Position numbers and translations under genes: made by a program
Assembly (NCBI GenBank): GCA_036824005.1
Contig: DAITBA010000001.1
Span: 434,001-498,000 of the forward strand
Length of the DNA: 64,000 nt
From: DAITBA01 sp036824005
GTDB lineage: Bacteria > Pseudomonadota > Gammaproteobacteria > Burkholderiales > Rhodocyclaceae
Direction of reading: 5' to 3'
Shown: positions 42,142 through 53,196 of the stretch, piece after piece
How positions within the stretch are numbered: the stretch's first letter is position 1
Layout of the letters: each line of letters starts with the position of its first letter
Notes under the pieces: generated by a model
Told to the model about the DNA's origin: nothing
The model's input: only the letters and a program-made list of their open reading frames with translations
The model's database searches: none

Positions 42142-43910
42142 TGCGCGCCGACCGGGTGCGCCAGGTGCTGGCGGTCTTCGTCGCGCTTCTGGCGCTGGGC
42201 CCGCTTTTGCTCGCCGAGTTCTACATCACGCTGCTCAACTACATCGGGCTATACACCATCGTCGCGCTGGGACTCGTCCTGCTCACCGGCGTGGGGGGCC
42301 TGACGTCGTTCGGCCAGGCGGCGTTCGTCGGGCTGGGCGCCTATACCACGGCCTACCTGACGACGACGCACGCGGTTTCGCCCTGGATTGCGCTGGCGGC
42401 GGGCTTGGTCCTGACTGCGGCCATCGCACTGCTGCTGGGATTTCTGACGCTGCGCCTGTCGGGCCACTACCTGCCGCTGGGCACGATCGCTTGGGGCATC
42501 AGCCTGTACTTTCTCTTCGGCAACGTCGAATTCCTCGGCGGCCACACCGGCATCACCGGCATCCCGGCGCTGGAGATTCTCGGCTGGCGGCTCGAAAGGG
42601 GGCGCGAATTCTACTACCTGATCTGGATCGTCGTGCTGGCGGCCATGGTGGTGACCCGCAACCTGCTTGATTCACGTGAGGGCAGGGCGATCCGTGCCCT
42701 GAAGGGCGGCAGCTTGATGGCGGCGAGCATGGGGGTGGATACGGCACGCTCGAAAATGGTCATTTTCGTCATCGCGGCCCTCTACGCCGGGCTATCCGGC
42801 TGGCTGTATGCGCACCTGCAGCGCTTCGTCAATCCGACGCCATTCGGGCTACACATCGGCATCGAATATCTGTTCATGGCGGTGGTCGGCGGCGCCGCCC
42901 ATGTTTGGGGCGCCTTGGTCGGCGCCGGGCTCATCACCGTGTTGAAGCAGTGGCTGCAGGATCTGCTGCCCAAGGTATTCGGCCAAAGCGGAAACTTCGA
43001 AGTCATCGTCTTCGGCGTCATGATGGTCGTGGTCTTGCAGCGGGCTCGCGATGGCATTTGGCCGCTCCTCGGACGTTGGCTACCGCAGGGGCGGGGGGCG
43101 ACAAGTCTAACGACGGGCGATGCGCTGCCGCGGCGGACGATGCCCCAGCCCGGTACGGCGCTGTTGGAGGTAATCAACGCGCGCAAGGAGTTCGGCGGGC
43201 TGGTGGCCAACAACAACATGAACCTGACGGTCAAGGCTGGGGAAGTGCTGGCTTTGATTGGTCCCAACGGTGCCGGCAAGACGACGATGTTCAACCTGAT
43301 CAGTGGCGTACTGCCTCCCACGGCGGGCGAGATTCGTTTCTTGGGCGAGCCCGTGCAGAAGTGGAGTTCGCGCCAGATCGCCGCTCGCGGCATGAGCCGG
43401 ACTTTTCAGCACGTGCGCCTGTTGCCGACCATGAGCGTGCTTGAGAATGTGGCCATTGGCGCTCACCTGCGTGGGCGCAAAGGCGTGGTGGCGGCGGCCC
43501 TGCGGCTGGATCGCGACGAAGAAGCAAGCCTGCTCGCGGAGGCGGCGCGGCAGTTGCAGCGTGTTGGGCTGGCCGAACAGCGCTACGAACAGGCAGGTAG
43601 CCTCGCCCTGGGCCAGCAGCGCATCCTTGAGATCGCACGCGCCCTGTGCGCCGATCCGTACCTGTTGCTGCTGGACGAGCCGGCGGCCGGGCTGCGCTAC
43701 TTCGAAAAGCAGACGCTGGCCGAGTTGCTGCGCAGATTGCGGGCGGAAGGCATGGGTATCCTGCTGGTCGAGCACGACATGGATTTCGTCATGGGTCTCG
43801 CCGACCGGGTGGTGGTCATGGAGTTCGGCGAGAAAATCGCCGAGGGGCTGCCAGAACAGGTGCAGGCTGACCCGGCGGTGCTCGAAGCCTACCTCGGTGG
43901 CGTCGAATGA
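42141..43910 (+). CDS. Fused LivM-type permease and LivG-type ATPase
   Basis: This encodes 589 residues. Residues 1-330 are a LivM permease (LNYIGLYTIVALGLVLLTGVGGLTSFGQAAFVGLGAY, then EGRAIRALKGGSLMAASMGVD). A linker of about 30 residues leads to a LivG ABC ATPase with Walker A GPNGAGKTTMFNLIS near 375, the LALGQQRILEIARAL signature, and Walker B LLLLDEPAAGL. The frame is open throughout, with no sign of sequencing error at the joint. The signature reads LALGQ rather than LSGGQ, which is normal for LivG. Permease-ATPase fusions of this kind are known in betaproteobacteria. Confidence 0.93.
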   Translation: MRADRVRQVLAVFVALLALGPLLLAEFYITLLNYIGLYTIVALGLVLLTGVGGLTSFGQAAFVGLGAYTTAYLTTTHAVSPWIALAAGLVLTAAIALLLGFLTLRLSGHYLPLGTIAWGISLYFLFGNVEFLGGHTGITGIPALEILGWRLERGREFYYLIWIVVLAAMVVTRNLLDSREGRAIRALKGGSLMAASMGVDTARSKMVIFVIAALYAGLSGWLYAHLQRFVNPTPFGLHIGIEYLFMAVVGGAAHVWGALVGAGLITVLKQWLQDLLPKVFGQSGNFEVIVFGVMMVVVLQRARDGIWPLLGRWLPQGRGATSLTTGDALPRRTMPQPGTALLEVINARKEFGGLVANNNMNLTVKAGEVLALIGPNGAGKTTMFNLISGVLPPTAGEIRFLGEPVQKWSSRQIAARGMSRTFQHVRLLPTMSVLENVAIGAHLRGRKGVVAAALRLDRDEEASLLAEAARQLQRVGLAEQRYEQAGSLALGQQRILEIARALCADPYLLLLDEPAAGLRYFEKQTLAELLRRLRAEGMGILLVEHDMDFVMGLADRVVVMEFGEKIAEGLPEQVQADPAVLEAYLGGVE

Positions 43911-44641
43911 CCAAGCTGCCGATTCTGGAAGTGCGCGATCTCACCGTTTCGTACGGCAAGGTGGAAGCCCTGCACCATGCTAGCTTGCAGGTCGAGGCGG
44001 GGCAGATCGTGACCGTCATCGGACCCAATGGCGCCGGCAAGACGACCATGCTTTCGGCCATCATGGGGTTGTTGCCCGCCCGGGGGGAGATCGTGTTCAT
44101 GAACGATGCCAGCGCGAATAACGAGGTGGAACAGCTGGTTGGCCGAGGCATGAGCCTGGTTCCCGAGAAGCGCGAGCTGTTCGGGGAAATGAGTGTCGCC
44201 GACAACCTGACCCTCGGTGCCTTTCAGCGCTATCGACGCGGGGAACGTGACTTGGAGGAGACCATGGAGCAGGTGTTCCGCATCTTCCCGCGGCTCAAGG
44301 AGCGGCGCGAGCAGGCGGCGGGCACGCTGTCTGGCGGCGAGCGTCAGATGCTTGCCGTGGGACGGGCGCTGATGGCCAAGCCGCGGTTGCTGATGCTCGA
44401 TGAGCCCAGCCTTGGGCTGGCACCACTGATCGTGCGCGAGATCTTTCGGGTCATTGCCGAGCTGAAGAAGACGGGCGTGGCCATTCTGCTGGTGGAGCAG
44501 AATGCGCGGGCGGCATTGCAGGTGGCCGACTATGGCTACGTTCTGGAAACGGGAGAAATCGCCCTGGAGGGGCCGAGCGGTCAGCTTGCGAACGATCCCA
44601 AGGTTGTGGAGAGCTACCTGGGTCTCGGGCACAAGCGGTGA
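43907..44641 (+). CDS. Branched-chain amino acid-type ABC ATPase, LivF family
   Basis: The product has 244 residues. It has Walker A GPNGAGKTTMLSAIM near residue 40, the LivF-specific GMSLVPEKRELFGEMSV Q-loop region, signature LSGGERQMLAVGRAL, Walker B LLMLDEPSLGLAPL and the H-loop region. It is the second ATPase of the transporter; with the fused LivG domain it makes the heterodimer. The ATG overlaps the previous stop by 4 bases. It is the last gene of the operon; no terminator was seen before parS site 2. Confidence 0.94.
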   Translation: MTKLPILEVRDLTVSYGKVEALHHASLQVEAGQIVTVIGPNGAGKTTMLSAIMGLLPARGEIVFMNDASANNEVEQLVGRGMSLVPEKRELFGEMSVADNLTLGAFQRYRRGERDLEETMEQVFRIFPRLKERREQAAGTLSGGERQMLAVGRALMAKPRLLMLDEPSLGLAPLIVREIFRVIAELKKTGVAILLVEQNARAALQVADYGYVLETGEIALEGPSGQLANDPKVVESYLGLGHKR

Positions 44642-44693
44642 GGGGCAGGAGAGCCGTTGGCAGATCGTCGCGTCGGCGAACCGGGGAGGGTCG

Positions 44694-44709
44694 TGTTCCA
44701 CGTGGAACG
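44694..44709. promoter_or_regulatory. parS: parS centromere site 2 (near-perfect)
   Basis: TGTTCCACGTGGAACG contains a perfect 14-bp palindrome and matches the alternative parS consensus TGTTCCACGTGGAACA at 15 of 16 bases. It lies 76 bases upstream of mnmG and 3.4 kb from parB. Confidence 0.85.
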
Positions 44710-44784
44710 CGAAGGGCAAAACTGTGATTTCCCGGCCATCCCGCGTATCATTGCGCGTTTCGAAGGTTCCGCCCGGCCGTATCC

Positions 44785-46718
<1,934 letters not shown>

Positions 46719-46722
<4 letters not shown>

Positions 46723-47345
46723 GCAGCGCGGCGCAGCTCGAGCGCGGCCTCGCCGCGCTAGGCATCGATTTACCGGCAGCCGCTCGCCAGCGCCTGCTCG
46801 ACTACTGCGCGCTGCTGAAGAAGTGGAACCGCGTCTACAACCTGACCGCGCTGCGCGACGACGAGCAGATGGTGAGCCATCATCTGCTCGATTCGCTGGC
46901 CGTCCTGCCCCATGTCAGCGGCGAATCCCTAGCCGACGTCGGCAGCGGCGGTGGCCTCCCCGGCATTCCGCTGGCCATTGCCTCGCCCGAACGGCGCGTG
47001 GCACTGATCGAGTCCAGCCACAAGAAGGCAAGCTTCCTGCAACAGGCCAGGATCGAGTTGACGCTCGACAATGTCGTCGTCCATAACGTGCGCGTCGAGA
47101 CATGGCAGCCGGGCGAACCGTTCGACGTTGTCATTTCGCGCGCGTTCTCCGATCTGGCCGAGTTCGTCCGCCAGGCGCAGCACCTGCTAGGTCCCGGCGG
47201 CCGCATGCTTGCCATGAAGGGCGTCTATCCCCACGAGGAATTGGCACAGGTCCCCGAGCCGTTCGTGGTCGGCTCGGTCATCGGCCTGCGCATCCCGGAC
47301 GTGGCCGCGGTCCGTAATCTAGTTGTCATAACCAGGAAAGGTTAA
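46719..47345 (+). CDS. rsmG: 16S rRNA (guanine-527-N7) methyltransferase RsmG
   Basis: The product has 208 residues. The N-terminal helix YCALLKKWNRVYNLTALRD and HHLLDSLAVL are typical. The SAM-binding loop is ADVGSGGGLPGIPLAIA and the RAFSDLAEFV segment follows. It methylates G527 of 16S rRNA. It sits in the conserved mnmG-rsmG-parAB order, with its ATG overlapping the mnmG stop and parA 7 bases downstream. Confidence 0.96.
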
Positions 47346-47352
47346 ACGAACG

Positions 47353-48123
47353 GTGGCAAGGATTTTCGCCGTAGCCAACCAGAAGGGCGGAGTGGGCAAG
47401 ACGACGACCAGCGTCAATCTCGCCGCCGCGCTGTGTGCTGCTGAGCAGCGGGTATTGCTCGTGGATCTCGACCCCCAGGGCAACGCAACCATGGGCAGCG
47501 GCGTCGACAAGCGCTCGCTGGTACGCTCTGTGTACCACGTTCTGGTCGGCCTGAATTCGCTCGCCGAGGCGCGCCGTGCCTCGCCCAGCGGCGGCTTCGA
47601 CATCTTGCCGGCAAACCGTGATCTCGCCGGCGCCGAGGTGGAACTGGTTGGGCTCGACAATCGCGAAACACGCCTCAAGAGTGCGCTCGCCGGGCACGAC
47701 GGCGAGTATGACTTTGTGCTGATCGACTGTCCGCCGTCACTGTCGCTGCTCACGGTCAACGGTCTCTGCGCTGCCCATGGCGTCATCATACCCATGCAAT
47801 GCGAGTACTACGCCTTAGAAGGCCTGAGCGACCTGGTGAACACGATCAAGAAGATCCACGCCAACCTGAATGCGGACCTGAAGATCATCGGTTTGCTGCG
47901 CGTGATGTTCGATCCGCGCAACACACTCGGCCAGCAGGTGTCTGCCCAGCTCGAGCAGCACTTCGGCGACAAGGTGTTCCGCACCGTCGTGCCGCGCAAT
48001 GTTCGTCTCGCCGAAGCGCCCAGCCATGGCATGCCCGGCATCGTGTTCGACCGCGGTGCAAAAGGATCGCAGGCCTATATGGCGTTCGCATCGGAAATGA
48101 TCGACCGGGTCAAGTCACTCTAG
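47353..48123 (+). CDS. parA: Chromosome partitioning ATPase ParA
   Basis: This encodes 256 residues. It has the deviant Walker A NQKGGVGKTTTSVNLAAAL at the N-terminus, DLDPQGNATMGSGVD (Walker A'), and LIDCPPSLSLLTVNGL (Walker B). It lacks an N-terminal helix-turn-helix, so it is the chromosomal (type Ib/Soj) form. The start is GTG at 47353. With ParB and the parS sites at 38706 and 44694 it segregates the origin region. Confidence 0.96.
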   Translation: MARIFAVANQKGGVGKTTTSVNLAAALCAAEQRVLLVDLDPQGNATMGSGVDKRSLVRSVYHVLVGLNSLAEARRASPSGGFDILPANRDLAGAEVELVGLDNRETRLKSALAGHDGEYDFVLIDCPPSLSLLTVNGLCAAHGVIIPMQCEYYALEGLSDLVNTIKKIHANLNADLKIIGLLRVMFDPRNTLGQQVSAQLEQHFGDKVFRTVVPRNVRLAEAPSHGMPGIVFDRGAKGSQAYMAFASEMIDRVKSL

Positions 48124-48132
48124 GAAACAGTC

Positions 48133-48990
48133 ATGACGCCACCGAAACTGAAAGGCCTGGGCCGCGGCCTCGACGCCCTACTCGCCGCCGACAGGGCGGC
48201 CGATGCCGGCAGCCAGCAAAGCGTCGCCGTCACCCACATCCAGCCGGGCAAATACCAGCCGCGCACGCGCATGGATCCCGGCTCGTTGGAGGAGCTGGCG
48301 GCATCGATCAAATCCCAAGGCATCGTCCAGCCGATTCTGGTGCGCCCGGTCACGGAAGGGCGCTACGAGATCATCGCCGGCGAACGACGCTGGCGCGCCG
48401 CCCAGCTCGCTGGCCTGGACGCGGTACCGGTGCTGATCCGCGACATCCCCGACGACGCGGCATTGGCCATGTCACTCATTGAAAACATCCAGCGCGAGGA
48501 TCTCAATCCCCTGGAGGAGGCCGCGGGCATCAAGCGCCTGATCGACGAGTTCGGCATGACCCATCAGCAGGCTGCGGATGCCGTCGGTCGTTCCCGTCCG
48601 GCGGCGACCAACCTCTTGCGTCTGCTGCATCTGGCCAAGCCGGTGCAGGAGCTGCTGATGGCCGGCGACCTGGACATGGGTCACGCGCGCGCCCTGCTGC
48701 CGCTGTCGGCGGCGAGCCAGATCCAGCTTGCCAATCGCGTCGTGGCCAGGGGTATGTCCGTGCGCGAGGCGGAACGCCTGGTGCACCACGAGCTCAATCC
48801 ACCAAAGAGGACCGGCGGCAAGCGAACCGATCGCGATCTGGAGCGGCTGCAGGAGGAACTCTCCGACCAGCTCGGCGCGAGCGTCACTATTCGCGCCAAC
48901 AGGAAAGGCGCCGGCCAAGTGTCCATCCACTTCTCCAGTCTCGATCAGCTGGATGGCATTCTGCAGCGCCTAAAATCGGGCGAGGGCTGA
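48133..48990 (+). CDS. parB: Chromosome partitioning protein ParB
   Basis: The product has 285 residues. It begins KGLGRGLDALL, then has IQPGKYQPRTRMDPGSLEELAASI, the CTPase/arginine motif ERRWRAAQLAGLDAVPV, and the helix-turn-helix THQQAADAVGRSRPAATNLLRLL. The dimerisation domain lies at the C-terminus. It loads on parS and spreads as a CTP clamp. It is 9 bases after parA. A G+C-rich stem (49000-49017) without a T tract lies after the stop, facing the convergent DUF3999 gene. Confidence 0.96.
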   Translation: MTPPKLKGLGRGLDALLAADRAADAGSQQSVAVTHIQPGKYQPRTRMDPGSLEELAASIKSQGIVQPILVRPVTEGRYEIIAGERRWRAAQLAGLDAVPVLIRDIPDDAALAMSLIENIQREDLNPLEEAAGIKRLIDEFGMTHQQAADAVGRSRPAATNLLRLLHLAKPVQELLMAGDLDMGHARALLPLSAASQIQLANRVVARGMSVREAERLVHHELNPPKRTGGKRTDRDLERLQEELSDQLGASVTIRANRKGAGQVSIHFSSLDQLDGILQRLKSGEG

Positions 48991-49026
48991 CGCTATTCGC
49001 CGCCCGAGGTGGGGCGGAGACGTGAC

Positions 49027-50424
49027 TCAGCCTGCAGGCGGTCGCTCGGGATCTGCGTGATCCGCAGTCGTCTGCCCTGCTTGCGCCGCCATCTGTCGCG
49101 ATAGCCGCCAGGCCATGGCGCCGAGTGCGGCAACGCCCAGCAGCAGGCTGCCCCATAGCGTCCAGCGTTTGATGTCCAGCGGCTGGCGCAGCGCCGGAGC
49201 GCCGGCATGGGTGAACGGCTCGCCCGTGCTTGCCGAGACGATGGGGATCGCCGGCGGCTCGGGCGGCCGACGATATCCCGGAATCAGGCTCTCGATGGGA
49301 TAGGCGGCGTACTGCGCCTTGGCACTGCCGTAGGCGATCTGGAAGGGCGCCGCGCCGCGTGCGGCGAACACCAGCTCATGGGGCACCCAACCGATCTCGA
49401 CGCCTGGCGTACCCATGCCGATGCCGTCACCCTGGCCATCGAAGCGCAGCAGCAGCCTTCGTCCCGGCACCGGCAGCACAGCAATGTCCGGGCTGGTTAC
49501 CTCGCCCCGATCACTATGTAATCGGTATACAACGGTGCGCACCAGCGGTTGCCACGATTCACCTGGTTTGCCGGACGCGAGAATCGCCACCGGCGCTACC
49601 GTGTTTGGCTGTGGCAACTGCACTCTCAGACGGTCCACCGGAAATTGGCCGGCTGGCTCGACGATGTATTCGTGCGCCTTGTCCTGCCGCGCGGTCACCG
49701 CTTTCCAGTGTCTCTGTGGTTCCGGCCTTGCGGATGCCGGTTCGACTGTGAGAGCGGCCAGTTCAATCGGTGATGTACTACTCGGCCAGGACAGCCGGAG
49801 ATACTTGGCCGGCTGTGCCGGGAATTCGACGCGCAGCCGCTGCAGCTGCGCGGCACCTGCGGTCAGGCTCAACACTGGCGCCTCGTCCACGAGCACGCGC
49901 CAACCGGACAGATCGTCGCTGCCCTCGACGGTCAGCTTGCCGACGAAAGGCCCGGCATCCGCGGGCCGCTCCAGTTCGAGCGCGCTGATCGATCCCTTGT
50001 GCGCACTGACATCGGCGATGTACGCAACGAGCGGAGCGCCCGGTGCGCGCGACGCTGAGCCGGGTTCCACCATTATGATCGTGCCATCGGCTCGCGTCTG
50101 GATGCGCACACCGGCGCCCTGGGCGCCGTTCAGCGGCTGCGCATGCAGTGCAAACAGCGGCGCGGCCAGACGCGCCTGCGCCTGCGGCGCGGCCACACTG
50201 CGCACCTGGAAGGCATGCGGCACCACTTCGCCGGCGCCGTTGAACACGCGCATGTCGCCGAGATCGCTGCGCACCGCACCTTCATATACCGGCGGCGGCA
50301 GCGTCACTTGGTGAAAGGCGGCGCCAGCCTCGGTGCGCACCGGCACCGCGTAAGCGAAATCGCCGGGCACCTCGGCGCCGAATACGGCGCCGCTCCATGC
50401 GAGCAGAACGATGCTTGGTTTCAC
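49027..50424 (-). CDS. DUF3999 family protein
   Basis: This encodes 465 residues. A short hydrophobic N-terminus (VKPSIVLLAWSGAVFGAE) looks like a signal peptide; the body is beta-rich, and one membrane helix lies at the C-terminus (WTLWGSLLLGVAALGAMAWRL). This matches DUF3999, envelope proteins of unknown role that regularly pair with DUF2339. I start it at GTG 50424: an AAGGGGA ribosome site is suitably placed, and the GTGA overlaps the DUF2339 stop. No enzymatic motif is visible. Confidence 0.83.
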   Translation of the reverse strand: MKPSIVLLAWSGAVFGAEVPGDFAYAVPVRTEAGAAFHQVTLPPPVYEGAVRSDLGDMRVFNGAGEVVPHAFQVRSVAAPQAQARLAAPLFALHAQPLNGAQGAGVRIQTRADGTIIMVEPGSASRAPGAPLVAYIADVSAHKGSISALELERPADAGPFVGKLTVEGSDDLSGWRVLVDEAPVLSLTAGAAQLQRLRVEFPAQPAKYLRLSWPSSTSPIELAALTVEPASARPEPQRHWKAVTARQDKAHEYIVEPAGQFPVDRLRVQLPQPNTVAPVAILASGKPGESWQPLVRTVVYRLHSDRGEVTSPDIAVLPVPGRRLLLRFDGQGDGIGMGTPGVEIGWVPHELVFAARGAAPFQIAYGSAKAQYAAYPIESLIPGYRRPPEPPAIPIVSASTGEPFTHAGAPALRQPLDIKRWTLWGSLLLGVAALGAMAWRLSRQMAAQAGQTTADHADPERPPAG

Positions 50425-53180
50425 CGTCGTTCCCCTTTCGGCGGCACAGGCGAAAAATAGCCGATCACCAGCATGAGCACGCCGACGCCGATGAACGAAA
50501 CGATGCGCTCGATGCCGCCGACATGCGATAGATCGACCAGGAACAGCTTGGCCACGACCACCGCCATCAGGGCGGCACCGGTCAGCCATACCGCACGCAG
50601 CGCCCGCTGCGTGGCAACCACCATGGTGACCAAGGCAAGCACCGTCCAGAAGACGGAGATGGCGCTCTGCACCGTTACCGAGCGCAGCATCGCGTCGACG
50701 GCGAAGGGTACGCTGGCGAGGTGGTGCAGGGCCCGCAGCAGCATGCCATTGGCAACGACAAAACCGACGACCGCGAGGATTCCGTAGAGCGCATGCGCGA
50801 CACTTTCCGGCACCGCCAGCAGCTCGCGCCGGCGCACCGCCATCAGCCAGAAGAGCGGCAGCAGCACGGCCGCAACGACTGCCAGATCGAGCGGATTGAG
50901 CAGCGGCACATATGGCAGCGGCGCCGGGTCACCGTCGCGACTCGCCGTAACGAATAGGGCCCACAGCAGCAGAAAGGCTGCCATGGGCGCAACGCCGAAG
51001 ACCAGATAGCCATGCTCGTGTCGCATCACCGTGCCGCCGAGCATCCGTCCACGGCCAGCCAATCCCATAAGCATTGCGCCGGGGACAAGCATCCAGGCGA
51101 TCGCCGGCCACACGCCAGCGCCGTCCACGAGCCGGCCGATCCACCAGGCCAACTCGGCGCTGCAAATCAGCGCCAGGAGCCACACACCTGCGCCGTGCAA
51201 CCATGGCGCCAGCCGTGGCAGCTCGTCGTCGTGGCGGCGCAGCAACCAGAAATGACATACCACCACCGCCGGCCACGCGACGAAGCCCAGCCGCGCGGAT
51301 GGATGGGCTACGGCGCCAGCCGCGGTCGCTGCCGCAGCCAGCAGCGCTAGCGGTGTAAAAGCGACACATGCCCGAGCGGCCACGCGCCACGCGCCAGCGC
51401 GCGCGACCAGGCTGAGCAGCACCGACGATGCGGTCACGTACATGAGAGTAGCATTGTCCTGATAGGGTGCCGCGACATGGCGGTCAATCTGCAGCATTCC
51501 GGCGGCCGCCCACCACAGCGCTCCCCAGATGAACAGCGGCACGACGAGCAGGCGCTCCGCCTTGTGGACCTGTGATTCGTTGCGCTCCAGATACCAAGTG
51601 CTGAATAGGCCGGCTACCGCGATCAGCACGGCGCCCAGGCAGGCGCTGTTAAGCACCGGCAACTGGCCGCCGGCGGCAGGCACGTCGACGAGGAAGGCGA
51701 AGCCGGCCGCGAACTGCAGCAGCACTGCCGCCGAGCGCGCCAACAGCCTTTGCTGCCGCACTCCCACCCAGAAGATCGCCGCGCCCTCCAGCGCCCAAGC
51801 GGCGGCAGTCCAGCGCCCCTCGAATGCCAAAGGGATGGCCAGCGTAGCGAAACCGACACCCAGCGCGAAAAAACTCTCGACCAGCAGACGATAGGGAGCA
51901 CCAGCGCGGCGGTGCAGCCACCATGCGAGCACAAGGTAGAACGCACCCAGTGCCAAGGCGCTGAACGTCGCACCGTACTGCAGGTCATCGACGAGAGCGA
52001 GCTGATAGCCGAATGCCACCAGGGGTGTGCCGAAGACCAGCGTCGCGTCCACATAGCTTCGCAGGCGCCGCACCTCGCGCCGGGCGAACAGTAACGGTAT
52101 GCCGACGTACATGAGGAAGAAGAGCGCCAGGAAGGGCTGGGTAGACGCGTACAGCGCCGGCCGATAGTACTGGAAACCCCACAGCCCGCCGATCAGGAAA
52201 GTGAATGCAAAGCCGAGGAGGTTCAGGCCTCGCCAGGCGCGGAACCAGGCAATGGCGAGGATGCCGGCGTCGAGCAGGACGTAGTAGGAAAACAGCATGA
52301 CATGGCTGCCGCCTCCGGTCGAGGCCAGCACCGGCGCGAGAAAACCACCGCTGGCGCCGAGTATGGCCAGCGCGGCCGAGTTCTGCAGCACCGCGATCAT
52401 CGCGGAGAACACCGCTAACGCCGCGAGCAGCACCAATGCCGCGCCGGCCGGCAGCAGCGCGTACAGCCGCAAGGCAGCAAAAACGGTCAGGTAAAGCAAG
52501 CCGACGCCTCCGCCCTGCAGTGCCAAGGCGTAGCCGGAACGCCGCTGGCGCAGCCGCCAGCCGACGGCGAGCAGTGCTATCGCGGCAAGGACGACGCCCA
52601 TGAGTCGAATCTCGATCGGTACGGCGACGCGCTCGTAGGTGTAGCGCAGCAGAAACGCGACGCCGAAGAACAGCACCACGACACCGACCCGCACGACGGT
52701 GTTGCCGCCGAACAGCCAGCGTGCCAGGGCGCCCTGGCGCGCACCGGCAGGCTGGCCGGCTTCTATCTCGTCCGCGGCACGGCGGGCGGCGATGGCCGGC
52801 TCGCCTGCGCTGTCGGTGGGCGCCATCGCCGCGATCGAGGCGGGCGTGGCCTCCTTTGCCGTTGGTGCTGCCGCCTCGAGCGTGTCCAGCATGATCCCGG
52901 CAGCCTGTTGATCCTCTGGCGGCACCGGCGCGTCATGGAGCCGGCCGTCCTCGAGCGCCGCTACCCGCTGCAGCAGTCGCTGCTGCTCCTGGTACAGCCA
53001 ATCAACCTTGGCCTCGAGGCGGCGCACGGTCTCGGCGCCGCCGGCGGCCGAGGCGTCCCCGACCCGCGCCTTGAGAAGCATGCCAACGAGCGCCCCGGCG
53101 ACCGCTCCGAGAACGGCGAACTCGGGCCTCTCCGTCATGGCACCGAGCACCAACCCGGCAATCGCACCGAGGAACCACAT
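50421..53180 (-). CDS. DUF2339 multi-pass membrane protein
   Basis: The product has 919 residues. An N-terminal MWFLGAIAGLVLGAM helix is followed by a coiled-coil region (RRLEAKVDWLYQEQQRLLQRV) and then by more than twenty hydrophobic segments to the end, as in DUF2339. These very hydrophobic proteins are of unknown function. The ATG at 53180 has a GGAG ribosome site and begins the conserved first helix. It lies 16 bases after the MFS-acyltransferase stop and is coupled to DUF3999, giving a three-gene reverse operon. Confidence 0.86.
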   Translation of the reverse strand: MWFLGAIAGLVLGAMTERPEFAVLGAVAGALVGMLLKARVGDASAAGGAETVRRLEAKVDWLYQEQQRLLQRVAALEDGRLHDAPVPPEDQQAAGIMLDTLEAAAPTAKEATPASIAAMAPTDSAGEPAIAARRAADEIEAGQPAGARQGALARWLFGGNTVVRVGVVVLFFGVAFLLRYTYERVAVPIEIRLMGVVLAAIALLAVGWRLRQRRSGYALALQGGGVGLLYLTVFAALRLYALLPAGAALVLLAALAVFSAMIAVLQNSAALAILGASGGFLAPVLASTGGGSHVMLFSYYVLLDAGILAIAWFRAWRGLNLLGFAFTFLIGGLWGFQYYRPALYASTQPFLALFFLMYVGIPLLFARREVRRLRSYVDATLVFGTPLVAFGYQLALVDDLQYGATFSALALGAFYLVLAWWLHRRAGAPYRLLVESFFALGVGFATLAIPLAFEGRWTAAAWALEGAAIFWVGVRQQRLLARSAAVLLQFAAGFAFLVDVPAAGGQLPVLNSACLGAVLIAVAGLFSTWYLERNESQVHKAERLLVVPLFIWGALWWAAAGMLQIDRHVAAPYQDNATLMYVTASSVLLSLVARAGAWRVAARACVAFTPLALLAAAATAAGAVAHPSARLGFVAWPAVVVCHFWLLRRHDDELPRLAPWLHGAGVWLLALICSAELAWWIGRLVDGAGVWPAIAWMLVPGAMLMGLAGRGRMLGGTVMRHEHGYLVFGVAPMAAFLLLWALFVTASRDGDPAPLPYVPLLNPLDLAVVAAVLLPLFWLMAVRRRELLAVPESVAHALYGILAVVGFVVANGMLLRALHHLASVPFAVDAMLRSVTVQSAISVFWTVLALVTMVVATQRALRAVWLTGAALMAVVVAKLFLVDLSHVGGIERIVSFIGVGVLMLVIGYFSPVPPKGERR

Positions 53181-53196
53181 GTTCGATCTCCGTTCT

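Noticed and set aside
49000..49017. G+C-rich stem CCGCCC / GGGCGG between parB and the convergent DUF3999 gene as a terminator
   Set aside because: The stem is only 6 bp and lacks a T tract on either strand.
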